Positions 40,001 to 44,133 of a stretch of DNA of 64,000 bases are shown piece after piece. Position numbers and translations under genes: made by a program. This DNA comes from Schistocerca nitens. Its lineage: Eukaryota; Arthropoda; Insecta; Orthoptera; Acrididae. The stretch is taken from the NCBI RefSeq assembly GCF_023898315.1, contig NC_064615.1, positions 736,667,450 to 736,731,449 of the forward strand, given 5' to 3'. Below the pieces are notes generated by a model. The model ran no database searches, was not told the DNA's origin, and was given only the letters and a program-made list of their open reading frames with translations. Position 1 is the stretch's first letter, and the number at the start of each line of letters is the position of its first letter.

Positions 40001-40215
40001 TGTACATCTGACAGAACACATTACTTCACGATTCGTTGATGATGTTGCTTTTTCTTTGCAGTAATCCCACTCCAGAACTGAACTCACTGCTGACGGAAAA
40101 ATGGGGAACCTACAACGAATCGTCGCCCTTCTACTTGGAGCTAACAGCTCCTCTGAAGCCAAGAATGAGATTATTTGAGTCCTACATGAACTTCTGGCAC
40201 AGTTTACTGCCATAG
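3580..40215 (+). CDS. Type-B carboxylesterase gene, 3' four coding exons (5' part outside window)
   Basis: Carboxylesterases of the alpha/beta-hydrolase fold cleave carboxylic esters; insect members include juvenile hormone esterases, detoxification and secreted esterases. Four + strand exons join in frame with matching phases: 3580-3761 (enters phase 1, leaves phase 0), 9972-10101 (leaves phase 1), 36698-36818 (leaves phase 2) and 40062-40215 (ends in TAG). All introns are GT-AG. They encode about 194 C-terminal residues: an NxNFEE helix region, PVYYYEYTY (the conserved PVYxYxF strand), GAGHAADI with the catalytic His, MWANFAKY-NPTPE (the conserved W-F-A-x-x-x-NP motif) and a C-terminal RMRLFESYMNFW. 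Family length is usually 530-570 residues, so about 350 residues with the GxSxG serine lie upstream. Substrate and paralogue identity cannot be decided from this part. Introns hold most of the mobile elements listed here. Confidence 0.9.
3899..4125 (-). mobile_element. tRNA-derived SINE, family E, copy 1
   Basis: Minus-strand SINE whose tRNA-like head is at the right end (gccgcgtggggtag on the minus strand) and whose 3' end is at the left (cttatgggaccaaactgctg on the + strand). Near-identical flanks aatttttagta (3888-3898) and aattttcagta (4126-4136) are an 11-bp target duplication with one mismatch. A (CA)n tract expanded inside it. A relative in the other orientation is at 38691-38890. Confidence 0.8.
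4021..4057. repeat. (CA)n microsatellite inside a SINE
   Basis: About 18 uninterrupted CA units, expanded from the cacaca-containing middle of the family E SINE. Confidence 0.95.
4137..6409. other. Esterase intron sequence without recognised features
   Basis: Between the family E SINE and the intact Tc1-like element. Several short frames occur, but none has a recognisable domain or plausible splice context. Nothing annotated with confidence. Confidence 0.4.
6410..7817 (-). mobile_element. Complete Tc1-like DNA transposon with TIRs and TA duplication
   Basis: Terminal inverted repeats of 28 bp (27/28 matching, starting CACTGCTGGCCACCG) at 6410-6437 and 7790-7817, flanked by TA at 6408-6409 and 7818-7819. 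The 1,408-bp body contains one uninterrupted minus-strand transposase frame. It lies in the esterase intron between exons A and B, antisense to the gene. An intact frame plus near-matching ends suggest a recent copy. Confidence 0.95.
6546..7586 (-). CDS. Tc1-like transposase, intact
   Basis: Transposase that binds the element's inverted repeats and performs cut-and-paste transposition in the nucleus. The 346-residue frame starts at MPRRQQRTSFDQ, matching the start of the related copy at 148; an in-frame ATG 13 codons upstream (7625) would give 359 residues. Order: helix-turn-helix region (about residues 14-45), second helix-turn-helix (SARTIRRRLQQSGL), then the DDE catalytic domain with Asp in FTDEARF, Asp in QQDNARPH and Glu in SPIENMW. 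The 34-residue gap between the last two fits DD34E. The C-terminus is NNGGYSGY. Length is normal for Tc1 (about 340) and no stop or frameshift is seen, so it could encode active protein. Confidence 0.93.
   Translation of the reverse strand: MPRRQQRTSFDQVSEFDRGRIVATRDCGLSYREIASRVGRNQTTVMRICDRWMQESTTDRRGRSHSPRCTTARADRQIVRMAVTDRSVTSRTIAQHIASVPHHPVSARTIRRRLQQSGLSARRPLLRLPLTQNHRRLRRQWCDDRRLWMAEWNDVVFTDEARFCLQHHDGRIRVWSHRGEGMLDSCIMHRHTGLAPGIMVWGGIGYYSLTPLVRIAGTLNSRRYISEVLEPVVLSYLQGSATAIFQQDNARPHVARIVQRFFVNNQIELLPWPARSPHLSPIENMWSMVAQRVTQITSPAATPDDLWQRVEAAWAAVPHEHIQRLFDSMPRRVAAVISNNGGYSGY
8119..8586 (+). mobile_element. Long tRNA-derived SINE, family C
   Basis: A head starting cccacccggttggctgtgcgg carries an A-box-like region and a B box (ggttcccggcacgaatcc). 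A roughly 380-bp GC-rich body follows and ends in a simple (acaat)n-type tail. Target duplications aagccatagaggag (8105-8118) and aagccatagagaag (8587-8600) differ at one position. Open frames across it are composition artefacts. Confidence 0.85.
8601..9640. other. Esterase intron sequence without recognised features
   Basis: AT-rich, no gene or element recognised between two SINEs. Confidence 0.4.
9654..9853 (-). mobile_element. tRNA-derived SINE, family A, copy 2
   Basis: Minus-strand copy: tRNA-like head at the right end (B box complement ggattcgaacc), 3' end at the left (aatggttcaaatggctctg). Exact 13-bp target duplication acacgtaatatca at 9641-9653 and 9854-9866. It sits about 105 bp upstream of esterase exon B. 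Confidence 0.94.
9972..10101 (+). CDS. Esterase exon B
   Basis: Acceptor ataattttcag ends at 9971 and donor gtatga begins at 10102. The exon enters in phase 0, matching exon A, and leaves one base into a Gly codon. It encodes FDSHLFFVEGVDAVVRSMAR followed by YSSGPVYYYEYTYNDG. The D-x-x-F-x-x-G helix and the PVYYYEYTY strand are hallmarks of type-B carboxylesterases. Confidence 0.9.
10182..11155. other. Esterase intron sequence; short (GA)n tract
   Basis: No gene seen. A (GA)n run of about 20 bp occurs at 10818-10837. Confidence 0.4.
11156..12472 (+). mobile_element. Degenerate jockey-like LINE, RT part to 3' end
   Basis: Broken + strand frames retain non-LTR reverse transcriptase hallmarks. 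SWMKGNTQIPCCYTSGKR resembles the segment preceding the catalytic FADD block. WWGEWKLVLNVETCELTQLR resembles the W-x-x-E-x-x-L-x-L-N-x-x-K block, and LGITLQSDIKWNEHVK-like sequence follows across frameshifts. The 3' end is a gtacggtggcttgtcgaa UTR followed by an imperfect ATGTAG-type tail. Many stops; no 5' half. Sense to the esterase gene. Confidence 0.7.
12742..14996 (-). mobile_element. RTE (BovB-like) LINE copy 1, 3' segment (reverse transcriptase)
   Basis: 3' two thirds of a non-LTR retrotransposon, read right to left. Frames 14153-13602 and 13611-13324 carry reverse transcriptase motifs NYRTISLISHSCK, QFGFRRSIETREAI, FVDLEKTFDNVDW, VVGKGVRQGC and RFADDILIL (the FADD catalytic pair). Frame 13302-12901 carries the C-terminal LYGSETWTINSLDKK and CYRRMLKIRWVDHIT region. 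Several frameshifts and stops make it inactive. The 3' end at 12742 has a short (CAA)n tail on the element strand. The 5' segment of the same copy is at 23471-24514, separated by a SINE plus an LTR element: the frame breaks after the endonuclease GDTKR at the right side and resumes with YQIDYIM at the left. Confidence 0.88.
14997..15173 (+). mobile_element. tRNA-derived SINE, family B, copy 1, left part
   Basis: Starts accgagcgaggtgg, with tRNA-like boxes (ggttagcacactgg, ggttcaatccc) and the family body gatttaggttttccgtg. It is cut at 15173 by the LTR element; its last 31 bp (aaacaacactaacctaacc-type tail) continue at 23440-23470. The outer flanks ccgtttag (14989-14996) and ccttttag (23471-23478) are a probable 8-bp target duplication in the host LINE. 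Confidence 0.85.
15174..15739 (-). repeat. LTR element 1, 3' LTR
   Basis: 566-bp terminal repeat, tgaaacgtcccc ... cctacttaca on the + strand. It differs from the partner LTR mainly by a longer poly-T run and scattered substitutions. Confidence 0.93.
15953..16150 (+). mobile_element. tRNA-derived SINE, family A, copy 3 (inside LTR element 1)
   Basis: Full-length + strand copy (ggccggccgaagtggccg start, gagccatttgaaccat end). Exact 9-bp target duplication tttttctca at 15944-15952 and 16151-16159. It is the innermost layer of the nest. Confidence 0.94.
16357..16545. repeat. 54-bp tandem repeat, about 3.5 units
   Basis: Units beginning gacccactg recur at 16357, 16411, 16465 and 16519, exactly 54 bp apart, with a few substitutions each. 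Since 54 is a multiple of three, two minus-strand frames stay open through it with 18-residue periodicity, but they are short and have no start context. Confidence 0.9.
20182..20868 (-). CDS. Gag-like protein of LTR element 1, C-terminal part (basic nucleocapsid-like tail)
   Basis: 228 residues in the same frame as the preceding 556-residue part, after one TAA. It starts with the end of the capsid-like domain (SPSELIRICLIKLPEHLRH, then AFRGLLQELE), a block conserved in the Gag at 50621-52378. The rest (about residues 60-228) is very rich in Arg, Asn, Tyr, Asp and Ser (RDNQRNRQYGNQNRYYQGR) and would bind RNA in place of a CCHC zinc knuckle. No protease motif follows the end at 20182. Confidence 0.75.
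   Translation of the reverse strand: MLHKNQYLSNPYSPSELIRICLIKLPEHLRHIILAGRCKDDIEAFRGLLQELEIDTDSRWMRKQENNHYWSHPSQFRDERYNNWTRQGYSHNTNRDKNRHHPYDNRWQSSNNYRERSPLRSNDYHRDNQRNRQYGNQNRYYQGRQYNFRRNGPARSYDSGRSSPPRDRQESNYGIYQHDDRRYDRNDRPELHQKWRDSNRAGPSRQGEFVEVRSANPNNSARQQRNRQ
20872..22542 (-). CDS. Gag-like protein of LTR element 1, N-terminal part up to an in-frame stop
   Basis: Structural protein expected to assemble particles that package element RNA. Of 556 residues, about 1-100 are acidic and Ser-rich. About 105-345 is a long coiled coil with internal tandem repeats: decapeptides of the type NLKKLDTVEQ and 14-residue QNQRQTQQ units, from 30- and 42-bp DNA repeats at about 21960-22160. About 430-556 is a capsid-like helical domain (HPQAWLHQFSHCFPP, ENEPAVRMRSV, FLSAYWSQATQDRVK). 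The frame meets TAA at 20872-20874 and continues in the same frame to 20182 after one more codon, so Gag is either broken by one stop or made as two products. No zinc knuckle and no pol fusion. A related but diverged protein is encoded at 50621-52378. Confidence 0.8.
   Translation of the reverse strand: MTTSIACQHHCVMNVQSSNLVTVHREMERAANNGVDSETTSEEGSIIDRSVGNSSPQESEMTGHNFANTVDSGFASSPFSQMSQDTCSACQNVNVAGANSLPKSTEEHVSDTSALLLQLMQQMGQKLEKLDTMEQNQRQTQQQLDTMEQNQRQTQQKLQKLDTVEQNLKKLDTVEQNLKKLDTMEQNLQKLDTTLEQTREDLTTELHNIESKCQKVCNDVKTQICVHFQPIFSRHENALQNHEAAIKELQTIVHENHDTLQAKIDSVASTDSVMQLAKTQENLKDTVDTISTQMDTLKLGSEKHTEEISTLSEKVAELSDQVTNLSTKVDDDLNDTRPVAFTDTEEYEQIRKFKQHQNQINTQYKSEIREVQDQLAQVIQKFHISEDTRAPTREEGLRNTEHPQDNNTGHFGNYERNWQGAQNFEMEPPTRRNNDRYATRRHDDFDYKLFITTRKFKTFKNSGNDIHPQAWLHQFSHCFPPNWSLEHRLEFMCGYLENEPAVRMRSVIHDCHNEGDFYHAFLSAYWSQATQDRVKHSIMMMKHFEQSEFSSLVKYF
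22857..22876 (-). promoter_or_regulatory. Candidate primer-binding or leader motif of LTR element 1
   Basis: Directly inside the 5' LTR the minus strand reads TCGACCCT-TA-GCC-G-AGGAT. The second LTR element has TCGACCCT-GCC-AGGAT in the same place (52632-52647). Position and sharing fit a primer-binding site, but it does not begin with the usual TGG, so the primer is unknown. Confidence 0.5.
22881..23439 (-). repeat. LTR element 1, 5' LTR
   Basis: 559-bp terminal repeat matching 15174-15739 over its full length. As the 5' LTR of a minus-strand element it should carry the promoter, but I could not place a TATA box with confidence. Confidence 0.93.
23440..23470 (+). mobile_element. tRNA-derived SINE, family B, copy 1, right part
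   Basis: The remainder of the SINE begun at 14997. It begins with the second copy of the GTTA duplication made by the LTR element and continues into the (cctaa)n tail typical of this SINE. Confidence 0.8.
23471..24514 (-). mobile_element. RTE LINE copy 1, 5' segment (5' UTR and endonuclease)
   Basis: 5' part of the LINE whose remainder is at 12742-14996. About 24200-24514 is 5' UTR. Frame 24197-23871 has the apurinic-endonuclease-like start (GAWNVRSLNRASR, then DIVGISEVRW with the metal-binding Glu). Frame 23860-23462 has VVQVYVPTT, VMGDRNSAIG (a D-R-N variant of the usual D-x-N motif) and NTWFKNHKRRLYTW. A stop separates the two frames. Total LINE length after removing the insertions is about 3.3 kb, typical of the RTE clade, so this is a nearly full-length copy. 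Both outer flanks contain ttaaaaa (12735-12741 and 24515-24521), a possible target duplication. Confidence 0.85.
24522..24982. other. Esterase intron sequence between LINE copy 1 and a SINE
   Basis: AT-rich; nothing recognised. Confidence 0.4.
24983..25147 (+). mobile_element. tRNA-derived SINE, family A, copy 4, 3'-truncated
   Basis: Head ggcaggctgctgtggccgagcg with the B box ggttcgaatcc, ending abruptly after gacctcagatgtta, where Tc1-like sequence begins. The usual cccatagtgctcagagcc end and a target duplication are missing, so the junction arose by deletion or rearrangement. Confidence 0.8.
25148..26058 (-). mobile_element. Tc1-like transposon remnant, transposase 3' part deleted
   Basis: Minus-strand Tc1 copy. 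Its 5' inverted repeat is at the right end (CACTGTGTGATCAAAAGT on the minus strand, adjoining a TA at 26059-26060). Frame 25783-25466 contains TLRREVRKLVFHGRAAAHK and KRRLSWCKERKH up to NVVWSEE; frame 25327-25139 contains the second catalytic block (FQHDRA, normally FQHDNA) and PVAEWLHDNN. Frameshifts separate these, and everything after the second Asp is lost at the SINE junction. Inactive. Confidence 0.8.
26061..26733 (+). pseudogene. Mariner-type transposase remnant (DUF4817-like family)
   Basis: A + strand frame with scattered stops reads LEAEEQIVDRIHEDLTQSTR, then LQPYHIQLKQAL, FVNKMLATDEACVT (first catalytic Asp), a WNVYNPRE block, FFVNVWAGIIDAYSI, MWFLHDGTASYVY (second Asp) and WPARSPHLNPLD (third Asp) across stops to about 26733. 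This order matches mariner-superfamily transposases with an N-terminal DUF4817 helix-turn-helix. The N-terminus is missing at the Tc1 boundary (26058-26060), suggesting the Tc1 element inserted into it at a TA. Confidence 0.75.
26734..27195. other. Esterase intron sequence without recognised features
   Basis: May include the decayed 3' end of the preceding mariner-type element; nothing definite. Confidence 0.35.
27207..27410 (-). mobile_element. tRNA-derived SINE, family A, copy 5
   Basis: Minus-strand copy with head at the right (ggccgctgtggccgagcgg on the minus strand). The flanks tgaagtgccgt (27196-27206) and tgatgtgccgt (27411-27421) are an 11-bp target duplication with one mismatch. A small internal duplication (ctactaaaatctaac repeated) sits in the middle of the body. 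Confidence 0.9.
27422..28194. other. Esterase intron sequence without recognised features
   Basis: A 156-codon minus-strand frame (27899-27429) is Lys/Ser-rich, shows no known motif and lacks a gene context; I do not call it a gene. Confidence 0.35.
28195..28800 (-). pseudogene. Mariner-type (DUF4817-like) transposase remnant, split by a SINE
   Basis: After removal of the SINE at 28378-28634, the minus strand reads FLSPILFPDEA/FTDEAT, then a frameshifted NIRLWPTKDPHATMAE and HQHQFSLGVREV block. This matches the first catalytic Asp and the W-x-x-x-NPHA region of the same transposase type as 26061-26733. Stops and frameshifts throughout. Confidence 0.65.
28378..28634 (+). mobile_element. tRNA-derived SINE, family D
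   Basis: The head cgtggtctagtggctatcg resembles the A-box region of an Asp/Glu/Gly-type tRNA, with B box gatttgattccaggc. The body includes gattttctctgcctgggg and tgatgaccgcgcagttgag. The flanks tcgtctgtgaatag (28364-28377) and tcgtctgggaatag (28635-28648) are a 14-bp target duplication with one mismatch. Confidence 0.87.
28801..30339. other. Esterase intron sequence without recognised features
   Basis: A 94-codon minus-strand frame and a 104-codon + strand frame overlap near 29810-30242 in a locally GC-richer stretch. Neither shows a family motif. Confidence 0.35.
30340..31235 (+). mobile_element. RTE-type LINE copy (second family), 5' segment of RT region
   Basis: Frameshifted + strand reverse transcriptase: EINIAEVEVL, GWLTDLFNRF, then SIFKKKGSSAGCSNYRPIS across a frame change, HAIKIIARILDERIRKIAH, LLVENNSKRTSHC, LSPLLF-like and LLYADDVML-like blocks decayed, and MTSDSRGVGTMSVDGEDLPR, matching the N-x-x-K-T-E-x-x region before the conserved KYLGS. 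It continues at 32052 after a solo LTR. Sense to the esterase. Confidence 0.75.
31236..32051 (-). repeat. Diverged solo LTR related to LTR element 1
   Basis: Starts tgaaac and ends aattaca, like the TG...CA LTRs at 15174 and 22881. In between it keeps shared blocks in the same order: a homopolymer run, gaatgcactgactaa, cttacctcacaaaaatctt, ctactgcaatacagc, aaaagattc and accaactgcccaacg-type repeats. It interrupts an RTE LINE frame exactly at KYLGS. The target duplication is not clear, fitting an old insertion. Orientation inferred from the related LTRs. Confidence 0.7.
32052..32640 (+). mobile_element. RTE-type LINE copy (second family), 3' segment
   Basis: Resumes with LGSTVSNYGHLTDEV, then frame 32125-32502: VKWRTTTGANCDCRIKGRLK, LYGTECWPTTKEAERRLGVM, MLRWTGGITRLDHV and RLRWSGHVPRAKDD. 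These are the conserved C-terminal blocks of RTE-clade polyproteins, including the H-V-x-R motif. The end is near 32640. Confidence 0.85.
32641..34407. other. Esterase intron sequence without recognised features
   Basis: AT-rich. A 158-codon minus-strand frame (34065-33589) has no recognisable motif and no gene context, so it is not called. Confidence 0.35.
34408..34610 (+). mobile_element. tRNA-derived SINE, family B, copy 2 (diverged)
   Basis: Begins cctggcgagatggtgcagtgg, the family B head. Later blocks (gatttaagttctcagtgg, gatggtttctttgaaa, gcctctaatgccctcgtcg, ggacgttaatcg) match the family in order with much divergence. Target duplication not resolved. Confidence 0.65.
34692..35940 (+). 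mobile_element. Decayed mariner element with visible TIRs
   Basis: Ends carry inverted repeats gcgtgagaaaagtaa (about 34698-34712) and ttacttttctcacgc (about 35919-35933). Inside, broken frames retain mariner transposase pieces: MEQWNLEKFYAIKFL, MYEEWLFFRWHNALLQDRE (the W-x-x-x-F-x-x-G-x-x-x-x-x-D region), the SKADGKIE block, VITGDE-like and WMLHHDTESCHRAI (the HxDN-A block). Many stops. The size of about 1.25 kb is normal for mariner. Confidence 0.75.
36115..36291 (+). mobile_element. Foldback tRNA-like retroposon (63-bp inverted arms)
   Basis: Two 63-bp arms (36115-36177 and 36185-36247) are reverse complements with one mismatch, around a 7-bp loop (36178-36184), followed by a 44-bp tail (catatcagcgcacactccgc onward). 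Each arm contains a tRNA T-loop/B-box sequence (gagttcgagtctc), so the RNA would fold into a near-perfect hairpin. An exact 13-bp duplication aatatctatatta flanks it (36102-36114 and 36292-36304), showing insertion as a unit by a LINE-type mechanism. Not a tRNA gene: no anticodon stem or complete cloverleaf. Confidence 0.85.
36305..36697. other. Intron sequence before esterase exon C
   Basis: AT-rich, nothing recognised apart from the splice acceptor at its end. Confidence 0.4.
36698..36818 (+). CDS. Esterase exon C (catalytic histidine)
   Basis: Acceptor ttccccag ends at 36697 and donor gtaagt begins at 36819. The split codon with exon B restores Gly. The exon reads GAGHAADIINMFF, where His is the catalytic-triad histidine (compare the G-x-x-H-x-x-D/E-L/I motif of the family), then DQMTAMWANFAKY. 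It leaves in phase 2. It lies 26.6 kb downstream of exon B across an intron filled with nested elements. Confidence 0.9.
37060..37185 (+). mobile_element. Tc1-like transposon, isolated left-end fragment
   Basis: After a TA at 37058-37059, the sequence cagtgaggtgacaaaagtc is the terminal repeat of the same Tc1 type whose decayed copy is at 38564-39798. About 125 bp can be followed (gatacgcacatatacagacg), then the similarity is lost before the transposase. Confidence 0.65.
37190..38160. other. Intron sequence between esterase exons C and D
   Basis: No gene. Around 37980-38040 the sequence gatgaagattgccctagtgc ... aattttgtgcagtcgaagtgg looks like a repeat 3' end, but I cannot assign a family. 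Confidence 0.3.
38351..38550 (-). pseudogene. Possible Tc1-like transposase N-terminal remnant
   Basis: A short minus-strand frame reads TRVKQHNQQLTESERD, resembling the LTxFERGRIVG start of Tc1 transposases. It is followed by non-matching sequence and has no catalytic blocks. Weak; it may be a fortuitous match. Confidence 0.35.
38564..39798 (-). mobile_element. Tc1-like transposon, decayed, split by a SINE
   Basis: Left end tacactaaggtgacagaag and right end catttgtgacctcgg form imperfect inverted repeats of the Tc1 type seen at 37060. The minus strand between them carries transposase-derived sequence: the N-terminus near 39710 (MAERELTEFERGMVVGAIRL-like), the DESRF-like block near 39260 and the region before SPIE near 38980, with several deletions and frameshifts. 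A SINE at 38691-38890 sits inside. Confidence 0.75.
38691..38890 (+). mobile_element. tRNA-derived SINE, family E, copy 2
   Basis: + strand relative of 3899-4125: head ggagtggccgcgcgggccg, B-box region ccttcgggcatgg and 3' part cgggaccgatgacttacgcag. Probable 9-bp target duplication gacatccat at 38682-38690 and 38891-38899 inside the Tc1 remnant. Confidence 0.75.
40062..40215 (+). CDS. Esterase terminal exon D with stop codon
   Basis: Acceptor tttctttgcag ends at 40061. The first base completes an Asp codon from exon C, giving the conserved D/G-NPTPE junction. The exon continues through KWGTYNESSPFYLEL and RMRLFESYMNFWHSLLP and ends at TAG 40213-40215. This is a typical C-terminal segment for the family, with no endoplasmic-reticulum retention signal or GPI-type tail. 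Confidence 0.9.
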
Positions 40216-41027
40216 GAAGTGCAACAGCCAGAATATAAATTTTGTGGCACGTTACTGGGTCTGGTCCACTTTGGTAATTAACAAATGATATGCTGCATTT
40301 TATACGTTTGATTCGCCGTCACTTAGTGGAACGGTCCATTTTCTTAATATTAAATCATTTTAAACTATAGAGAATAATGGCTATAACATACACTTACTCT
40401 TCCACCGCATACATCTATGGCTGATGACAATATTCACAGTAAGAATTGCATGAAATTTACACAAAGAATTAATTCTTCAGATATTTTTGTGTATCATTCA
40501 CATAAGCACCTAATGATTAATTCCTTGCGTTCAACTGAACGTGTTTGTAGAAAGGTAAGTGCGCACGTAAGTACTTTCTCTCGAGGATCCTTAACACCAC
40601 GACAGTTCATGGACTCATGTTTACATGGTCAGTATCAGACAGACTCTTAACTGGTCGAATTTTTAGATACCTAAAAACACTGAAGAAAATAAGGATTGTT
40701 TCCTATTTTTAACGACTCTATTTCATCTATCAACAGCTAATAATAAGTTGAATAAGGGTATTTTCACAGTTCTTTGAAGACAGTAACTTTCCAGGTAACA
40801 ATTTCACTGCATATAGCAGCAGGTACAGTCCTCCAGGTGATAGCAGTCAGTATAATTTGTAACATAGAAGAAATGGTAGGAAATATTAAAAGGGACACTA
40901 GAAGACAAGAATGTCTAAAATGGAGACAAAGGAGCCCGATACGTTAACGTATGAGCAGTCTGAATTTTAATGAAATATTTTTTTTCTTTGTTTAAAGAGA
41001 TTAATAAGCCAATATAAAGGCCACATC
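40216..41027 (+). other. Esterase 3' UTR and downstream sequence
   Basis: AT-rich sequence after the esterase stop with no other gene visible. I see no canonical AATAAA close to the stop, so the end of the transcript cannot be placed. No recognisable element until the LINE 3' end beginning near 41028. Confidence 0.4.
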
Positions 41028-41520
41028 TACATCTACATGGATACTCTGCAAAAAACACTTAAGTGCCTGGCAGAGTGTTCATCGAACAACCTTCATAACA
41101 ATCCTCTATTGCTCCATTCTTTCTCACGAAGAAACGAACACCTATACTTTTCCGTGCGAGTTCTGATTTCCACTATTTTATCATGATGTTCGTGTCTCCC
41201 TATGTAGATCGGCGTCAACAAAATATTTTTCGCATTCTGAAGAGGAAATTGGTGATTGAAATTTCGTGAGAAGATTCCGCCGCAACGAAAAACGCCTTTG
41301 TTTTAATGGTGTCCGTCTGAAATATTGTATCGTTTCAGTGACACACACTCCTCTATTTCCTGATAATACAAAACGTGCTACTCTTATTTGAACTTTCTCG
41401 ATGTACTCCGTTAATTCTATCTGCTAAGGCTCCCAGATCACGCAGCAGTACTCCAAAAGAAGGCGGACAACGCCAATAAAACGCTGTCTTTGGTTCGCCT
41501 TCCCCACAACATTTTTTGTG
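41028..41520 (-). mobile_element. LINE 3' end (jockey-like family), non-coding
   Basis: On the minus strand the piece ends in an ATGTAG-type tail (+ strand cacatctacatctacatgg at its left edge). It contains the 3' UTR and decayed RT-end sequence of a dispersed non-LTR element (gtgcctggcagagtgttcatc, ctatgtagatcggcgtcaac). 5'-truncated, as is usual for LINE copies. The family assignment is tentative. Confidence 0.6.
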
Positions 41521-42256
41521 TGTTCTTTCCCGCTGAAGGTTGTTGCACGGCACAGTGCACCACAGCCTGTTAACAAACACGACAGTGTCTACGGCTGTAT
41601 TCAGTACAAAGTAGTGATGATGAATGTAATTCTCAGTGTTCCAAACGTCTATATTAATAAAACAATTAATTTAGAAAGATTTCGAACCCATTGGTATTAA
41701 TATTAGAAGGATTTTAAAACCAACTTTTATAACAGATTTTAAACCCACTTTTGTGAATTTCAGACTGATTTTAGTGGTTGTAAAAGGACTTAATGCATAC
41801 CACGCAAAACAATTATGTCCAGTTTCATAGTACTTAAAGTTGTCGTGTAGGCTACATCCAATATCTCAACAAAGGTTACTGTTAACCGCCGAATGTTACA
41901 CTGAAGAAGGGCTCTGCTGAAAATTAATGGGAGCGCAATAATGCTGGCTAAGATGGCAGCGTGCAAGAATAAATAAATGCAGGTGGTACCGGTCAAATGC
42001 TCCGATCACATTCGTGGTGACTCAGTGTGTAGTACACACATTAAACACACAGAAAGCCTTTAGTTAAAGAGCGTGTGAATAGCTGAGAATGTTTAAATGT
42101 TATTTCATTAATTATTTCAGAACCGCTTAGGTGTGAGTGATCTATTGTAATTTGAACACAGAGTGCTGGAAAATTCTTATCCAGCATAATAATATGTTTT
42201 AAGTTTCCACTAATGGTCTAATCTTAACCTGTGTAATGGTTCAGTAATGAACAGTC
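41521..42256. other. Sequence downstream of the esterase without recognised features
   Basis: AT-rich, no gene or clear element. Confidence 0.35.
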
Positions 42257-42649
42257 ATGTTCGAAATTAGTCACCATCATCAACTCAAACTGTCAATACA
42301 ACTGCGTCAGAAAGCTAAAGAAATAATAACAGGAATGTCTTATGTTATGAGGAAGGTATGTCATCTACATAAACTCGACAATCTGTTCTATTCACAAGAC
42401 GACGAACTCCCATTGGGACACCAGTCAGTGAACTTGTAACCAACCAACATTTTTCTTAATCACTTCGCAAATAAAAATTTGAAACAATAGTAGGACCCAA
42501 AAAATACCGGATAGTATATTGGTATCATTATGTAGATCACATCAAATGTGTTGTAGATGAAATACCCAGTCGCATCCAATAACTCCATAGTGATATGAAC
42601 AAAGTCCACTCAAAAATAAAATTCGCCTTAGAAACAGAAAAACATCCTT

Positions 42650-42650
<1 letters not shown>
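42257..42650 (+). pseudogene. Reverse transcriptase fragment, possibly Penelope-like
   Basis: Broken + strand frames give PLGHQSVNL-PTNIFLNHF (compare the G-S-P-x-S-P-x-x-A-N-I-F-M-x-x-F block), WYHYVDHIKCVVDEIPS (compare R-Y-V-D-D) and MNKVHSKIKFALETEKH (compare L-N-x-x-H-P-x-I-x-F-T-x-E). This spacing is characteristic of Penelope-like reverse transcriptases. The catalytic Asp pair is altered to Asp-His and frames are shifted, so it is dead. No GIY-YIG endonuclease seen. Confidence 0.5.

Positions 42651-42690
<40 letters not shown>
42651..42690. repeat. (AC)n microsatellite
   Basis: 40 bp of uninterrupted AC. Confidence 0.95.
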
Positions 42691-42692
<2 letters not shown>

Positions 42693-42857
42693 CTGAGAAA
42701 TTCAAAACAACTGCCGTGACATCTTCAATTGTTCCACTGTCCGCCATCTTGTTATTACAGCTGGTAAACAGTGACAGTGACAACTCAATACCCATAACTT
42801 GACAATGAACAAGATGACGAAAAAAGAGAGCGTAAGTGAAACATAATTTAAATAGAT

Positions 42858-42884
42858 ACACACACACACACACACACACACACA
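42858..42884. repeat. (AC)n microsatellite
   Basis: 27 bp of AC repeats, about 170 bp from the previous tract. Confidence 0.95.
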
Positions 42885-43902
42885 TTCACATAAATTATTA
42901 ATCTGATGAATAGCCATAACAGTATTGAAATCGTAATTTTTGCGTAACTATTTTGCCTTCATTAAGTTGTATGTAGTTGCTGGTGACATACTGTCAAGAA
43001 AAACAGACACTTTAAAAACGTAATGCAGCAGGAAAACCACACCATGTGGTAAGAAGGTATGACTACACAATTTTATGTGCTCTTCAAAAATCTGTAATTA
43101 GGATTTAGAAACTAATATTTATATGTATTTAAACAGTAAAGAACATTCCTTATGTTTAAACAGCCATAATAATAAAAAACCCACTGACGATTCTGCAACA
43201 GCAGTCAAACATATCTGGGACAAAAAACAAAATTGTGTTTTGCTAAAGGCGGATCCCACCCAAAAAGCTATGTTAAATTTAGTCTGATTCTATTCCAATG
43301 AAATCTGGATGTGCATTCTGTACCAGTGCTTCTGTACCTTGCTTCCAGACAGACAACGTCGTTCCATGAGCTATTCTATATATATTTCTGTATTAGATAC
43401 TCATTATCCCGTCATTAACTACATAAACGCAAAATTATGGGAATTTAGGAACGAAAAGTAGGCATACAGATAGAAGCGATGTACAATCTGAAATAACTGG
43501 TCCAGAGACCGTCACATCACTTGTGATTTACATACGTCATCAGTTAGGACACGCATCCTTGCATACATATTTGTGTCACTGGAAACACTGACACTAAACA
43601 GAGGTAAGTAAAATAAAACCTGTTATGTTCGTGTTTTGAGTAAAGCAGCATTATTTATATTACCAACAGAGATACAGCTTCAAGACTTCTTTCTCTTGTT
43701 TAGTGAGCTAAAACTACTGTATTTCTATAGAAGCATTGTCGGACGCAAAATTATATTAACAATTTGTGAGCTACACATAACCTTACAATTTTCAGTAGCA
43801 ACGTTGTTTATTTGGATGAATTTTATATCTGTGTTGTGAATACAATTCTAATTTAAAACAAAGATTAGCAGGGGGAAGACATTAGTAAGAAAGAAACCTG
43901 GT
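42885..43902. other. Intergenic sequence without recognised features
   Basis: AT-rich; no gene or element recognised. Confidence 0.35.
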
Positions 43903-44133
43903 GTTGTTGTTGCAGTTGTGGTCTTTAGTTCGAAGACTACTCTAATGCAGCTCTCCATGATTGTCCACCTATGCGAGACTCATCTCTGAATAAATACAGC
44001 AGCCTACAACCTTCTCACTCTGCTTCTGTATTAATCTCTTGGCCTCCCTCATAAACTGATGATGCCTTGATATCTCAGAACGTGTTCCAACAACAAATCA
44101 CGTCTTTTGGTCAGGTAGTGCCACAAATTCCTT
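43903..44133 (-). mobile_element. RTE LINE copy 2, 3' end (left of LTR element 2)
   Basis: Starts with the (CAA)n tail on the element strand (+ strand gttgttgttgcagttgtgg) and matches the 3' UTR of LINE copy 1 (gcagctctccatg, atctcttggcctccct, tcaggtagtgccacaaattcc). Interrupted at 44133 by LTR element 2; resumes at 54313. Confidence 0.85.

Noticed and set aside
42628-42885. Frames with long Cys-Val repeats
   Set aside because: Translation of (AC)n microsatellites.
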